From Sulfitobacter sp. SK011 (lineage in GTDB: Bacteria > Pseudomonadota > Alphaproteobacteria > Rhodobacterales > Rhodobacteraceae), in the NCBI RefSeq assembly GCF_003352065.1, contig NZ_CP025803.1, forward strand, positions 2,707,574 to 2,771,573: 64,000 nucleotides of DNA, read 5' to 3'. The notes below the pieces were generated by a model. That model was not told where the DNA came from. It did not search any database and saw nothing but the letters and a program-made list of their open reading frames with translations. The position numbers and the translations under genes are program-made. Positions 10,046-19,400 of this stretch are shown piece by piece. Positions within the stretch are counted from its first letter, which is position 1; the number at the start of each line of letters is the position of its first letter.

Positions 10046-10540
10046 TCAGGCAACCTTCGCCTGTGTGCACCCGTGGCTTTGCCACATCTGCGCCTGTTTC
10101 AAATGGGACCATCCAAAGGCGTGATCGCTGTCGCCATTCTCACGCAGATGCTCCAGCCGGGCCAATGCCTCATCCAGTGTCGGTTGATGGCCCTTTGGCA
10201 CCCACCACATCACAAAATGCATCGCCCCCAGTACCTCAAACCATTCTTCGCGCTTTTCATAAAACTGCTTGTGGATCGTGCCCCAAACGAATTTCTCCAG
10301 TGTCTCGACGCTTTGCCAGACTGTCAGATTCGAAACATATTGCGGGTCACCCCCAATCGCAGCCTCGGTATTGCCGGTGCCCGGCTCACCTGATCCTTCC
10401 ATCATCCAGACGAATCCCGGCATGCGTTTGCCAAGGCCGTTGATGCGGTCGAGGTTATCCATGAATTCCTTGACGCGCGGATCGTCAGTTGCGGCCAACA
10501 AACGCCCCACATTCAATTCCGCCAGATGCATGTCTTTCAT
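10046..10540 (-). CDS. DUF3291 protein, copy 2
   Basis: A 164-aa protein of the DUF3291 family, a dimeric alpha/beta-barrel-like fold related to antibiotic biosynthesis monooxygenases. Visible family features are HLAELNVGRLLA at the start, PGFVWMMEGSGEPGTGN, LTVWQSVETLEKFVWGTIHK and WWVPKGHQPTLDEA. It is a close paralogue of the gene at 10776-11282, with only a 79-aa membrane protein between them. Its ATG overlaps that gene's stop (ATGA). No enzyme activity can be assigned from sequence; ABM-like folds bind small hydrophobic molecules or haem. Confidence 0.85.
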   Translation of the reverse strand: MKDMHLAELNVGRLLAATDDPRVKEFMDNLDRINGLGKRMPGFVWMMEGSGEPGTGNTEAAIGGDPQYVSNLTVWQSVETLEKFVWGTIHKQFYEKREEWFEVLGAMHFVMWWVPKGHQPTLDEALARLEHLRENGDSDHAFGWSHLKQAQMWQSHGCTQAKVA

Positions 10541-10776
10541 CGTCTCTTCCTCTCTTTTAGCGGTGCCACCCCATCCAGAGCTTTGCGCAAAAATGCGATC
10601 GTCAGATTACCGCCGATATAGACCAGACCCACCAGCGCCGCATAGGCCCAGATCGGTACAATCCCATAGGTGATCGCCTGATGGGTCGCCCAGACGGGGA
10701 CCGCAAAAATCGCAAACGAAAGGATCGCCGCCCCAAGGCTCAGCAATCCATCCCAGATGTTTCGGAAGAATCCCAT
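10537..10776 (-). CDS. 79-aa membrane protein between two DUF3291 genes
   Basis: A 79-residue protein with two hydrophobic helices (LLSLGAAILSFAIFAVPVWA and YGIVPIWAYAALVGLVYIGG) and a basic tail (APLKERKRR), suggesting the C-terminus is cytoplasmic. Start and stop overlap both DUF3291 genes (TAATG upstream, ATGA downstream), so the three form a coupled unit. I do not recognise the family. Confidence 0.75.
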   Translation of the reverse strand: MGFFRNIWDGLLSLGAAILSFAIFAVPVWATHQAITYGIVPIWAYAALVGLVYIGGNLTIAFLRKALDGVAPLKERKRR

Positions 10777-11282
10777 TATGCCGCTGTTCCCTCATCGCAA
10801 CTTTTGGTCTTCCACAGCTGCGCTTGTTTCACATGGGCCCAGCCAAAGGCATGATCACTGTCGCCGTGGTCGCCCAGATGCCGAAACCGCGCCATCGCCT
10901 CGGTCATTGTGGGTTGATGGCCAATCGGCACCCACCACATGGCAAAACGCAGGCTCTCAACCGCATCGTACCATTCTGCCTTGCGATCATAGAATTGCTT
11001 GTGCACCGTGTTCCAAACAAAATGCTCAAGGGATGAGACATCGCGCCAGACCGAAAGCGTGCTCGCCGTGCGAGGATTGCCGCCCAAAGCGCCATCCGAG
11101 GCACGCTGCTCCTGGTTCATCTCATCTTCGGACATCATCCAGATAAAACCGGGGCTGCGTTGCGCCACACCGTTGACCAGATCAAGGCCATCGACAAACC
11201 CCTGCACCCGCGGGTCGTCCCAGTCGTATTTGAGAATACCAAGGTTCAACTCGGCAAGGTGATGGCCTGCGGGTTGTTTCAT
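10776..11282 (-). CDS. DUF3291 protein, copy 1
   Basis: A 168-aa DUF3291-family protein, paralogous to the gene at 10046-10540. Shared blocks include HHLAELNLGILKYDWDDPRV, PGFIWMMSEDEMNQ, LSVWRDVSSLEHFVWNTVHK and FAMWWVPIGHQPTMTEAMAR. The two copies differ most around residues 60-75, where this one has DEMNQEQRASDGALG. It starts MKQPAGHHL at 11282, four bases after the MAPEG gene ends. Role unknown; pairing of two copies suggests a heterodimer, which is inference. Confidence 0.85.
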   Translation of the reverse strand: MKQPAGHHLAELNLGILKYDWDDPRVQGFVDGLDLVNGVAQRSPGFIWMMSEDEMNQEQRASDGALGGNPRTASTLSVWRDVSSLEHFVWNTVHKQFYDRKAEWYDAVESLRFAMWWVPIGHQPTMTEAMARFRHLGDHGDSDHAFGWAHVKQAQLWKTKSCDEGTAA

Positions 11283-11286
11283 GGTC

Positions 11287-11694
11287 TTAGAAAGCCGCGA
11301 TCACGGCCAGCAGGGCCAAACCGACCATGCAGACAAATCCGATCATAAACATCGCAGAACGTGCAGGTTGGTTTTCTGTGCGGATGTGAACAATTGCCAT
11401 AGCGACGCGCGATACGATGAACACCGACGCAAAGAGGTTCACCCAGAACGGCGTGGCCCCGGCAAGTATCGCAGCAATGGTTGCGCCAATGAAGGGACCG
11501 GAATTCTCAATCGCATTCATGAACGCGCGGTCAGCCCGATAGACAGGGTTGGCATAGTCCCGCTTTGGCTTACCACAATCACAACGATTTTCCGGCGTGC
11601 GCCCCCGTGTGGACAGGCCCGCGAGAATGAGACTGATCAAAGCCCACAGACCGAGCGAAGCGATGGCGTGACTGTATTCAGCGAATTGCTGCAT
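11287..11694 (-). CDS. MAPEG family membrane protein
   Basis: A 135-aa four-helix membrane protein of the MAPEG group (membrane-associated proteins in eicosanoid and glutathione metabolism). The family core NPVYRADRAFMNAIENSGPFIGATIAAI (residues about 50-77, read in parts) shows the conserved Arg/Asn/Glu set, and later NLFASVFIVSRVAMAIVHI. An N-terminal insert GRTPENRCDCGKPKRD contains a CxC pair. Bacterial members are mostly uncharacterised; glutathione S-transferase or peroxidase activity is known for some. It lies in the nuoF-nuoG block. Confidence 0.85.
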   Translation of the reverse strand: MQQFAEYSHAIASLGLWALISLILAGLSTRGRTPENRCDCGKPKRDYANPVYRADRAFMNAIENSGPFIGATIAAILAGATPFWVNLFASVFIVSRVAMAIVHIRTENQPARSAMFMIGFVCMVGLALLAVIAAF

Positions 11695-11751
11695 GGTGCA
11701 TTCTCCCTGGAAAAAAGAAACGTGAGGTCCGGTGCCAGTCGCAAATATTGA

Positions 11752-12165
11752 TTAAATGTCCAGCATCAGGCCCACAAGGTTGTCCAAACCAACCCGCCGC
11801 TCAGCCGCCTTGCACACAGCCGGATCAAGGGGGCCACGCGAGGTATCCAATCTAAAAGGCGTGTTGTTCTCAGCATCAAACTCATTCGACAAACGTCGCG
11901 CTGCCGCCGCAACCGAGATGGACTTCACTGCAAAAAATTCGTCCGGCCGGGAAAATCGCAAGGCTGAAACATCCAGCTCGACATCGGCATGCACATCAAT
12001 CCGTGCACAGCCCTTTGCAAGGCGTCTGGCCAAAAACCGTGCCGCCAAAATCTCAGGCACCGGGCCCGCGACCAGAACGCGTTGAAAGCCATCCCGGTTT
12101 GCCTGTGCAAGGGGCATCTGTACGCCTCCGAACACAAAAACGGCAACAACAAGTAGAAATCTCAC
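11752..12165 (-). CDS. secreted protein of unknown function following nuoF
   Basis: A 137-aa protein starting at GTG 12165, which overlaps the nuoF stop as GTGA. It has a signal peptide ([22 protein letters not shown]). The mature part has two cysteines (KGCARIDV and [11 protein letters not shown]) and ends [11 protein letters not shown]. No known domain is recognised. Its antisense strand carries long open frames that are shadows. Position suggests a periplasmic protein made with complex I. A 57-base gap separates it from the MAPEG gene upstream in coordinate terms. Confidence 0.7.
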   Translation of the reverse strand: MRFLLVVAVFVFGGVQMPLAQANRDGFQRVLVAGPVPEILAARFLARRLAKGCARIDVHADVELDVSALRFSRPDEFFAVKSISVAAAARRLSNEFDAENNTPFRLDTSRGPLDPAVCKAAERRVGLDNLVGLMLDI

Positions 12166-13460
12166 TCCGCCGCCACCGCCGCGCTCACCCGTCCTGTCCG
12201 CTTGTGCTTGATCCGGTCCTCAATCTCATCGCGGAAATGCCGGATCAGACCTTGAATCGGCCAGGCCGCCGCATCGCCCAAAGCGCAGATCGTATGCCCC
12301 TCGACCTGCTTGGTCACATCCAGCAACATGTCGATTTCCTCAGGCTCCGCATCGCCTGTCACCAAACGGTCCATCACCCGCATCATCCATCCGGTACCTT
12401 CACGGCACGGTGTGCACTGGCCACAGCTTTCGTGCTTGTAGAATTTCGACAACCGCCAGATCGCTTTGATCACATCGGTGTTGTTGTCCATCACGATCAC
12501 CGCTGCCGTGCCGAGGCCCGAGCGTTGTTCGCGCAGATAATCAAAATCCATAATCGCATCGCGCATCTGCGCGCCGGGAATCATTGGCACCGACGACCCA
12601 CCGGGGATCACCGCCTTGAGATTGTCCCAGCCACCGCGAATACCGCCGCAGTGTTTTTCGATCAATTCCTCAAACCCAATGCTCATCGCCTCTTCGACGA
12701 CGCAAGGGTTGTTCACGTGACCAGATATCGCAAAGAGCTTGGTACCCGCATTGTTCGGACGCCCAAAGCCCGCGAACCATTCCGGCCCGCGCCGCAAAAT
12801 TGTCGGCACAACGGCAATCGATTCAACGTTGTTCACCGTGGTCGGACAGCCATAAAGACCCGCACCCGCAGGGAACGGCGGCTTCATCCGTGGCATGCCC
12901 TTTTTGCCTTCCAGGCTTTCCAGCAATGCGGTTTCCTCGCCACAGATATAGGCCCCGGCACCATGCGCCAGATAAAGGTCAAAATCCCACCCGGACTTGC
13001 AGGCGTTCTTGCCCAGCAGACCCGCGGCGTAAGCCTCATCAATTGCGGCCTGAAGCGCCTCTTTTTCGCGAATATACTCGCCACGGATATAGATATAGCA
13101 GGCATGCGCGTTCATCGCGAAACTCGCGATCAGACAACCTTCAACCAGCGTATGTGGATCATGGCGCATGATCTCACGGTCCTTACAGGTGCCGGGCTCG
13201 GATTCGTCCGCATTAACCACCAGATAAGAGGGGCGGCCGTCACTTTCCTTGGGCATGAAGGACCATTTAAGACCCGTAGGGAAACCCGCACCGCCACGTC
13301 CACGCAGACCGGATGCCTTCATCTGATCAATGATCCAGTCGCGGCCCTTCTTGATGATGCCGGCGGTGCCATCCCAATGGCCGCGCCCCTGCGCGCCTTT
13401 CAGCGTGCGGTCATGCATACCGTAGATGTTGGTAAAAATGCGGTCTTTATCTTGAAGCAT
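12162..13460 (-). CDS. nuoF: NADH-quinone oxidoreductase subunit F
   Basis: A 432-aa NADH-oxidising flavoprotein subunit. The NADH/FMN site is visible as [12 protein letters not shown] (about residues 52-63), with the glycine-rich [19 protein letters not shown] (167-185). The N3 [4Fe-4S] cluster ligands are Cys346, 349 and 352 (SCGQCTPC) with Cys392 (HTICALGD). The ATG at 13460 ([14 protein letters not shown]) is the family start; 15 upstream residues of the open frame are not needed. It lies five bases after the DUF5337-like gene. Confidence 0.98.
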   Translation of the reverse strand: MLQDKDRIFTNIYGMHDRTLKGAQGRGHWDGTAGIIKKGRDWIIDQMKASGLRGRGGAGFPTGLKWSFMPKESDGRPSYLVVNADESEPGTCKDREIMRHDPHTLVEGCLIASFAMNAHACYIYIRGEYIREKEALQAAIDEAYAAGLLGKNACKSGWDFDLYLAHGAGAYICGEETALLESLEGKKGMPRMKPPFPAGAGLYGCPTTVNNVESIAVVPTILRRGPEWFAGFGRPNNAGTKLFAISGHVNNPCVVEEAMSIGFEELIEKHCGGIRGGWDNLKAVIPGGSSVPMIPGAQMRDAIMDFDYLREQRSGLGTAAVIVMDNNTDVIKAIWRLSKFYKHESCGQCTPCREGTGWMMRVMDRLVTGDAEPEEIDMLLDVTKQVEGHTICALGDAAAWPIQGLIRHFRDEIEDRIKHKRTGRVSAAVAAE

Positions 13461-13465
13461 GACGC

Positions 13466-13699
13466 CTACCTTTGGTTTTCTTTGGCGGCCCTGCGGGCCT
13501 GCCACATCTGATAAATCACGACCATTGCCCAGAAAAGCGCCGCCAATGCTGCGAAATCAAACAGCAGGGCAAAGCGCCCAGGCAACCCCATCGCAGGGCC
13601 GACCCATTGTGCCGCCACCCACAAAACCATCGTTACAGCAATGACCAGACCAACTGTCTGGCCTTTGCGTGCAAGTGCTTTGTCGTCGGCGTTGGTCAT
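13466..13699 (-). CDS. DUF5337-like 77-aa membrane protein between nuoE and nuoF
   Basis: A 77-aa protein with a charged N-terminus ([15 protein letters not shown]), two hydrophobic helices ([19 protein letters not shown] and [20 protein letters not shown]) and a basic tail ([12 protein letters not shown]). It resembles the DUF5337 family that I associate with Rhodobacteraceae nuo operons. It sits five bases before nuoF and 18 after the helix-hairpin-helix gene. The function is unknown. Confidence 0.75.
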   Translation of the reverse strand: MTNADDKALARKGQTVGLVIAVTMVLWVAAQWVGPAMGLPGRFALLFDFAALAALFWAMVVIYQMWQARRAAKENQR

Positions 13700-13717
13700 G
13701 GATCACCCTGCCCCGGC

Positions 13718-14662
13718 TCAGGTCTTTTTCTTGCGCTTTGAGAACTCAGTCTCGCCGCCTTTTGCCAATATCTTGGCCTGTGCGATCCAACCGTCCCGCT
13801 CAATCCGGCCTTTGAAACGCAAACGGGCATCGACCCATTCGATTTCCTTTTTGCGCCATCCCGCAACCTGATCGTAATGGTAAACGCCCAATTCGTTCAG
13901 GGTGCCTTCCAGTTTTGGCCCAACACCGCTGATCAGCTTGAGATCATCCGCGCCGCCTGCGCGGGCTTTGCTCAGCATTTCTGGCTTGCCATCCGCCGCA
14001 ACGGGCTTGCGCGCAGGCTTGGCCGCTGCTTTTGGTTTTGCTGCTGCCTTGGCGGGGGCGGCTGCCGCCTTCTTGGATGCAGTTTTTGCAGCCGCTGGCG
14101 CAGCTTCTGCTTTCTTGGCGGTTGCTTTCTTGGCGGCAGGTTTCTTGGCTGCCGGTGCTGCCACTGGTTCGGAACTGGTTGTTGCCGACCCTGCCGATTT
14201 GGCCGCAGTCTTTTTCGCTGTGGTCTTTTCGGCCGGAGCCTTCTTCTTTGCAGCGGGTTTTTTCGCCGCCGTTTTGTTGTCCGGTTCCTTCGCGACAGGA
14301 TCGCTCATCAAGCCCGACGCCGTGGTGTTTTGGTCCGCGTTGGCGGCGGTTGATGCCTTGGCCGCAGCAGGTGCCGCAGCGCCCGCAGTTGTCGCTGTTG
14401 ACGCAACCGCAGCGGACTGGCTTGCCGGGCGGCTTTGCGAGGCTGAACTGCTGGATGCAGATGGCGCTGTTTCAATCCCTGCGCACAGGAAATTCTGCAA
14501 AAGCCATCCTGCGATCACCGCAACGATGATCCCGGCAAAGACGGATGACACGAAGCCCCAACCGCCGATCCCCCACAAAATAAGCGCCAAAAGCAATCCA
14601 ATGCCGCCGCCCATATACCAGCATCGCTTTGTGCAGGCCTCTTTTTCGGATGTGTTACTCAT
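13718..14662 (-). CDS. membrane-anchored Ala/Lys-rich protein with NuoE-tail-like helix-hairpin-helix domain
   Basis: A 314-aa protein in three parts. Residues 1-65 carry two membrane helices (YMGGGIGLLLALILWGIGGW, SSVFAGIIVAVIAGWLLQNF). Residues 66-230 are low-complexity Ala/Lys/Pro sequence with many AAKK and PAAKK units, histone-H1-like. Residues about 232-314 form a domain with ADDLKLISGVGPKLEGTLNE, YHYDQVAGWRKKEIEWVD and GGETEFSKRKKKT, almost a copy of the NuoE C-terminus next door. The GVGPKLE element is a helix-hairpin-helix motif like those in nucleic-acid-binding and ribosomal L21-tail proteins. Its role beside complex I is unknown; the basic linker could also bind DNA or lipids. Confidence 0.8.
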   Translation of the reverse strand: MSNTSEKEACTKRCWYMGGGIGLLLALILWGIGGWGFVSSVFAGIIVAVIAGWLLQNFLCAGIETAPSASSSSASQSRPASQSAAVASTATTAGAAAPAAAKASTAANADQNTTASGLMSDPVAKEPDNKTAAKKPAAKKKAPAEKTTAKKTAAKSAGSATTSSEPVAAPAAKKPAAKKATAKKAEAAPAAAKTASKKAAAAPAKAAAKPKAAAKPARKPVAADGKPEMLSKARAGGADDLKLISGVGPKLEGTLNELGVYHYDQVAGWRKKEIEWVDARLRFKGRIERDGWIAQAKILAKGGETEFSKRKKKT

Positions 14663-14698
14663 GTTTGTCCCTCTCCCCGCTTCTGCGGAAAATGCGGC

Positions 14699-15889
14699 TT
14701 ATTTATAGATGCCGTCTTTCTTTGCGCGTTTCGAAAATTCGGTTTCTTCACCTGAGGCCAGACTGCTGGCCTGATCGACCCAATTGTCCCGGCTCACGCG
14801 GCCTTTGAACCCTTCGAGGTTTTGATCCACCCATGCGACTTCGTCTGCGCCCCATTTGGCGATCTGATCGTAGTGGTAAAACCCCATTGTGTTGAGCAAG
14901 GTCTCAAGCTTTGGGCCAACCCCTCTGATCAGTTTGAGGTCATCCGCACCTGCTTTTCGCGGGGCCTTCATCGTGCGTGGCTTTTTGCCCGGTGTGTCAT
15001 ATTCTTGTACAGCTGTGTCTGCTTTTGCAGGTTTCGGGTCAGATTTTGATGGTGGCTTGGCCTTGGATTGATTCTTGGCCTGTTGCACCGTCACCCCCGT
15101 CGCATCCGCAGGCTGTCCCTTGCTCGGAACGGGCCCTTTGGTGGCTGGCTTGGCTTTCGGTTTCTTTGCCGAATTGGCCGGCTTGCCCTGCCATGGGGCC
15201 AGCAGCGGCACTTCGGTGCCATCAATGCGCTTGACCGTGTCACCAATATCCACCGCCAATTGCACGCTGGCATTATACTGCGTTTTACCGCTGTCATGGT
15301 CTTTCAGGCTGGTCAGACCGCTGAGCGGCTCTGCGGCGTAGCGGCCATTTTGCGGCCCCGGTGTCGGCACCCGGCCCGCAGCCAGTTCATCCAGAATCTC
15401 ATTCAGACGCGCGCTGGTCAGATCCTCATAGTAATCCTTGCCGATCTGGGCCATCGGCGCGTTCGAGCAGGAGCCGAGGCATTCGACCTCTTCCCAGCTG
15501 AATTTACCATCACTGCTCAACTCATGTGCATGCTGGGCGATGCGCTCTTTGCAAACGGCCACCAGATCTTCGGCCCCGCAGATCATGCAGGAGGTGGTGC
15601 CACACACCTGAATATGTGCCACAGAACCAACCGGTTGCAACTGGAACATGAAGTAGAATGTCGCAACCTCGAGACCTCGAATATAGGCAAGGCCCAGCAT
15701 CTCGGACACATGCTCAATCGCCGGACGGCTAAGCCAGCCTTCCTGTTCCTGCGCCCGCCACAACAGCGGAATGATGGCGCTGGCCTGACGGCCTTCGGGA
15801 TATTTGGTGATCTGCGCCTCGGCCCATGCCTGATTGGCGGGGGTGAAGGCGAATGAGGCGGGTTGGTCGGGGTGTAGACGACGGAGCAT
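14699..15889 (-). CDS. nuoE: NADH-quinone oxidoreductase subunit E with C-terminal helix-hairpin-helix extension
   Basis: A 396-aa protein. Residues 1-170 are the thioredoxin-like NuoE domain with the N1a [2Fe-2S] ligands Cys96 and Cys101 (CGTTSC) and Cys137 and Cys141 (ECLGSC). The usual subunit is about 160-240 aa; here residues 180-310 add a Lys/Pro/Ala-rich linker, and residues 314-396 a domain with [30 protein letters not shown] and [11 protein letters not shown]. Long NuoE tails are known in Rhodobacter relatives. The same end domain recurs in the next gene. NuoE passes electrons from NADH/FMN in the peripheral arm together with NuoF. Confidence 0.96.
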   Translation of the reverse strand: MLRRLHPDQPASFAFTPANQAWAEAQITKYPEGRQASAIIPLLWRAQEQEGWLSRPAIEHVSEMLGLAYIRGLEVATFYFMFQLQPVGSVAHIQVCGTTSCMICGAEDLVAVCKERIAQHAHELSSDGKFSWEEVECLGSCSNAPMAQIGKDYYEDLTSARLNEILDELAAGRVPTPGPQNGRYAAEPLSGLTSLKDHDSGKTQYNASVQLAVDIGDTVKRIDGTEVPLLAPWQGKPANSAKKPKAKPATKGPVPSKGQPADATGVTVQQAKNQSKAKPPSKSDPKPAKADTAVQEYDTPGKKPRTMKAPRKAGADDLKLIRGVGPKLETLLNTMGFYHYDQIAKWGADEVAWVDQNLEGFKGRVSRDNWVDQASSLASGEETEFSKRAKKDGIYK

Positions 15890-15921
15890 CAGAATAGGCT
15901 TTCGTGCATGCGGTGGCGACA

Positions 15922-15957
15922 GATGCCTCCGGCGGGAGTATTTTCAGCGAAAAGAAA
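15922..15957 (+). repeat. Roseobacter-type intergenic repeat (GAGTATTTT element), copy 1
   Basis: The 82-base nuoD-nuoE gap contains a block with GCCTCCGGCGGGAGTATTTT followed by a GCGAAAAGAAA stretch. CTCC/GGAG forms a small hairpin at its left end. A related copy lies in inverted orientation at 39352-39390. Short repeats of this type recur between genes in Rhodobacteraceae. It interrupts an otherwise tightly packed operon. Confidence 0.6.
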
Positions 15958-15971
15958 AACGGGGCGGCTGA

Positions 15972-17219
15972 TCACCGATCAATCTCCCCAAACACCACAT
16001 CCATGGTGCCAATGATTGCGGCAACATCAGCCAACTGATGGCCCTTGGAAATGAAATCCATCGCCTGCAAATGCAAAAACCCCGGCGCGCGGATCTTGGC
16101 GCGGTAGGGTTTGTTGGAGCCATCGGCAACGAGGTACACGCCAAACTCGCCTTTGGGCGCTTCAACCGGGCAGTAGACTTCGCCCGCAGGCACGTGGAAG
16201 CCTTCGGTATAAAGTTTGAAGTGGTGGATCAGGCTTTCCATGTCGGTCTTCATCGCGGTGCGGGATGGCGGGGTGATCTTGCCCCGGGCCAGCACATCGC
16301 CCTGTCCTTCGGGCGCGCGCAACTTCTCAATCGCCTGCTGGATGATGTAGGTCGACTGGCGCATTTCCTCCATCCGGCAGAGGTAACGATCATAGCAATC
16401 GCCGTTCTTGCCCACCGGAATCTGGAATTCAAATTCGTCGTAACATTCATAAGGCTGCGCACGGCGCAGGTCCCATGCAAGACCAGAGCCGCGTACCATC
16501 ACACCACTGAACCCGTAATCCAGAATGTCCTGTTCGGTCACCACACCGATATCGGCATTGCGCTGTTTGAAAATCCGGTTTTCGGTCAGCAGCCCATCGA
16601 TATCGACCATGAAACCTTTGAGGAACTGTTCGGCCCATTTTTCAATGTCATCGAGCAATTCCGGTGTCAGGTCCTGATGCACCCCACCGGGGCGGAAATA
16701 GGCGGCGTGCAGACGCGCACCACAGGCACGTTCATAAAACACCATCAACTGCTCACGCTCTTCAAAGCCCCAGAGCGGTGGGGTCAGCGCGCCAACATCC
16801 AGCGCTTGTGTGGTGACGTTCAACAGGTGGTTCAGCACCCGGCCAATTTCGCAAAAGAGCACCCGGATCAGCGAGGCGCGGCGCGGCACCGGCGTATTCG
16901 TCAGCTTTTCAATCGCCAGACACCAGGCATGTTCCTGGTTCATCGGGGCAACGTAATCAAGCCGGTCAAAATACGGCAGGTTTTGCAGATAGGTGCGGCT
17001 TTCCATCAGCTTTTCGGTGCCACGGTGCAGCAAGCCGATGTGCGGATCGCAGCGCTCGACCACTTCGCCGTCCAGTTCCAGCACCAAACGCAACACGCCG
17101 TGCGCCGCAGGGTGCTGCGGGCCAAAGTTGATGTTGAAGTTACGGATTTTCTGTTCGCCGGTTTGGAAATCGGTCGAACCATCGTCATAGGTGTTTGTAC
17201 GAATGTCGCCGTCCATCAT
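15972..17219 (-). CDS. nuoD: NADH-quinone oxidoreductase subunit D
   Basis: A 415-aa 49-kDa-type subunit lining the quinone site. Family stretches are [58 protein letters not shown] and the C-terminal DVVFGEIDR. The His and Tyr residues of the quinone pocket (GPQHPAAHG, and [13 protein letters not shown]) are in place. The start at ATG 17219 is decided by a four-base overlap (ATGA) with the stop of a 42-aa micro-ORF; an upstream TTG at 17246 is less likely. NuoC and NuoD are separate genes here, as in other alphaproteobacteria. Confidence 0.97.
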   Translation of the reverse strand: MMDGDIRTNTYDDGSTDFQTGEQKIRNFNINFGPQHPAAHGVLRLVLELDGEVVERCDPHIGLLHRGTEKLMESRTYLQNLPYFDRLDYVAPMNQEHAWCLAIEKLTNTPVPRRASLIRVLFCEIGRVLNHLLNVTTQALDVGALTPPLWGFEEREQLMVFYERACGARLHAAYFRPGGVHQDLTPELLDDIEKWAEQFLKGFMVDIDGLLTENRIFKQRNADIGVVTEQDILDYGFSGVMVRGSGLAWDLRRAQPYECYDEFEFQIPVGKNGDCYDRYLCRMEEMRQSTYIIQQAIEKLRAPEGQGDVLARGKITPPSRTAMKTDMESLIHHFKLYTEGFHVPAGEVYCPVEAPKGEFGVYLVADGSNKPYRAKIRAPGFLHLQAMDFISKGHQLADVAAIIGTMDVVFGEIDR

Positions 17220-17344
17220 GATCTCACTTTCACCAACTGTTCGCAAACCGTGTACCCAGTGGTCGTTTTAGAAACGGTCATCGCAGCAAGACGGGCTGTC
17301 AGTACTGCAGCCACCACAAAAACGCCGCCAAAAAGCAGTTCCAT
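17216..17344 (-). CDS. 42-aa micro-ORF coupled to nuoD
   Basis: A 42-codon frame, ATG at 17344 with GGAG eight bases upstream. The product has one hydrophobic helix ([20 protein letters not shown]) and a polar tail ending LVKVRS with one cysteine. Its stop overlaps the nuoD ATG (ATGA), and its start shares a base with the stop of the 57-aa frame before it (TGATG). This chain of overlaps in frames compatible with both genes is hard to explain unless it is translated. The frame is open to 17431 but those extra residues overlap the 57-aa gene and are rejected. Confidence 0.65.
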   Translation of the reverse strand: MELLFGGVFVVAAVLTARLAAMTVSKTTTGYTVCEQLVKVRS

Positions 17345-17517
17345 CACAGTTTCTCCAACTCTTGCAGCTTCATCCCCATCCACCACAGCAGTGCAATCGT
17401 GCCGAACGGCACCAGACACGCCGCGGCCCAATATTTATTGATGCCAAAGAACGGCAGCAGCTTGACCATCGGGATGGCCGTCAGTGCCGAAAGAATGAGC
17501 CACCACATGCCTTCCAT
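17344..17517 (-). CDS. 57-aa membrane micro-ORF following nuoC
   Basis: A 57-codon frame that fits exactly between nuoC and the 42-aa frame. Its ATG shares one base with the nuoC stop (TAATG at 17515-17519) and its TGA shares one base with the next ATG. The product starts [20 protein letters not shown], continues LPFFGINKYW, and has a second hydrophobic segment with GTIALLWWMGMK before ending ELEKL: two probable membrane helices rich in Trp and Met. I know no named family. It may be a small membrane subunit or assembly factor for the Q-module of complex I. Confidence 0.65.
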   Translation of the reverse strand: MEGMWWLILSALTAIPMVKLLPFFGINKYWAAACLVPFGTIALLWWMGMKLQELEKL

Positions 17518-18118
17518 TATTTCGCATCCGCCTTGTCGTCACCCGGCAGGATGTATTCCGCACCTTCCCAAGGGCTCATGAAATCAAACTGGCGGTACTC
17601 CTGAACCAGTTTCACCGGCTCATAAACCACCCGCTTTTCGACCTCGTCATAACGCACTTCGGTATAGCCCGTGGTCGGGAAATCCTTGCGCAGCGGATAG
17701 CCGCGAAAGCCGTAGTCGGTCAGGATGCGGCGCAAATCGGGGTGGCCGGAAAACAGGATGCCGAACATGTCAAAGACTTCGCGCTCGAACCAATTGGCCG
17801 AGGGGTGCACATCGACCAGCGACGGCACCATGTCCTTTTCCCGCACCGCGACACGCAGACGGATGCGGTGGTTCTGGTACATGCTGAGAAAGTGATAAAC
17901 GACATCAAACCGCTTGGCGCGCCCGGTGTAATCGACCGCCGTGATGTCCACCAGCGTGGAGAACCGGCAGGTGGCATCGCCTTTCAGGAACTCCACCAGT
18001 CCGGCAATGTTGGTCAGCGTCACATCCATGTTCAGCTCGCCCTGGGTCACGTCCCAGGCCAGCACACAATCGGGGCGCTTGGCTTCGATATAGGCGCCAA
18101 GCTCTTGCAGTTGTTCGC

Positions 18119-18122
<4 letters not shown>
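17517..18122 (-). CDS. nuoC: NADH-quinone oxidoreductase subunit C
   Basis: A 201-aa 30-kDa-type subunit of the peripheral arm. The signature is complete: [20 protein letters not shown] and [19 protein letters not shown] (about residues 117-155). The start at ATG 18122 ([18 protein letters not shown]) overlaps the stop of the DUF2158 gene by four bases; the frame stays open to 18503 but that extension merely reads through the upstream genes. The stop is coupled to the 57-aa frame. Confidence 0.97.
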
Positions 18123-19232
<1,110 letters not shown>

Positions 19233-19256
19233 GGGGTGGCTCCTTTAGCGGTGCGT

Positions 19257-19280
19257 GGTCTTTGATCTTGAGCAAAGACC
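19257..19280 (-). promoter_or_regulatory. hairpin in the nuoA leader
   Basis: A perfect eight-base inverted repeat (GGTCTTTG / CAAAGACC) with an eight-base loop lies about ten bases before the nuoA ribosome site. No T-run follows on the minus strand, so it is not a standard terminator for the nuo transcript. It could stabilise the 5' end of the long mRNA, or bind a regulator as DNA. Confidence 0.45.
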
Positions 19281-19302
19281 TGTGCAGAACAGACTTAAAA
19301 CG

Positions 19303-19331
19303 GGTTTAACCGTGGCAGTCAGTGGGGTCAA
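19303..19331 (-). promoter_or_regulatory. possible nuo operon promoter
   Basis: On the minus strand TTGACC (19331-19326) is followed after 17 bases by TAAACC (19308-19303). The -35 match is good and the -10 weak. The only upstream space is the 168-base gap after the ABC-domain gene, so the operon promoter should lie here, but this exact site is a guess. Confidence 0.25.
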
Positions 19332-19400
19332 CGGGCGCAACGGCGGAAAGCGGGGGCTTTTCGGGGTCTGCCCTGCCGATCATCAGGCACATGCGCCATA

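Noticed and set aside
12003-13511. A 502-codon open frame on the plus strand opposite nuoF
   Set aside because: It is antisense to the strongly conserved nuoF and has no domain; long antisense frames are common in GC-rich genes.
17345-17431. Upstream extension of the 42-aa micro-ORF
   Set aside because: It overlaps the 57-aa frame, lacks a ribosome site, and its composition is unlike a membrane peptide.
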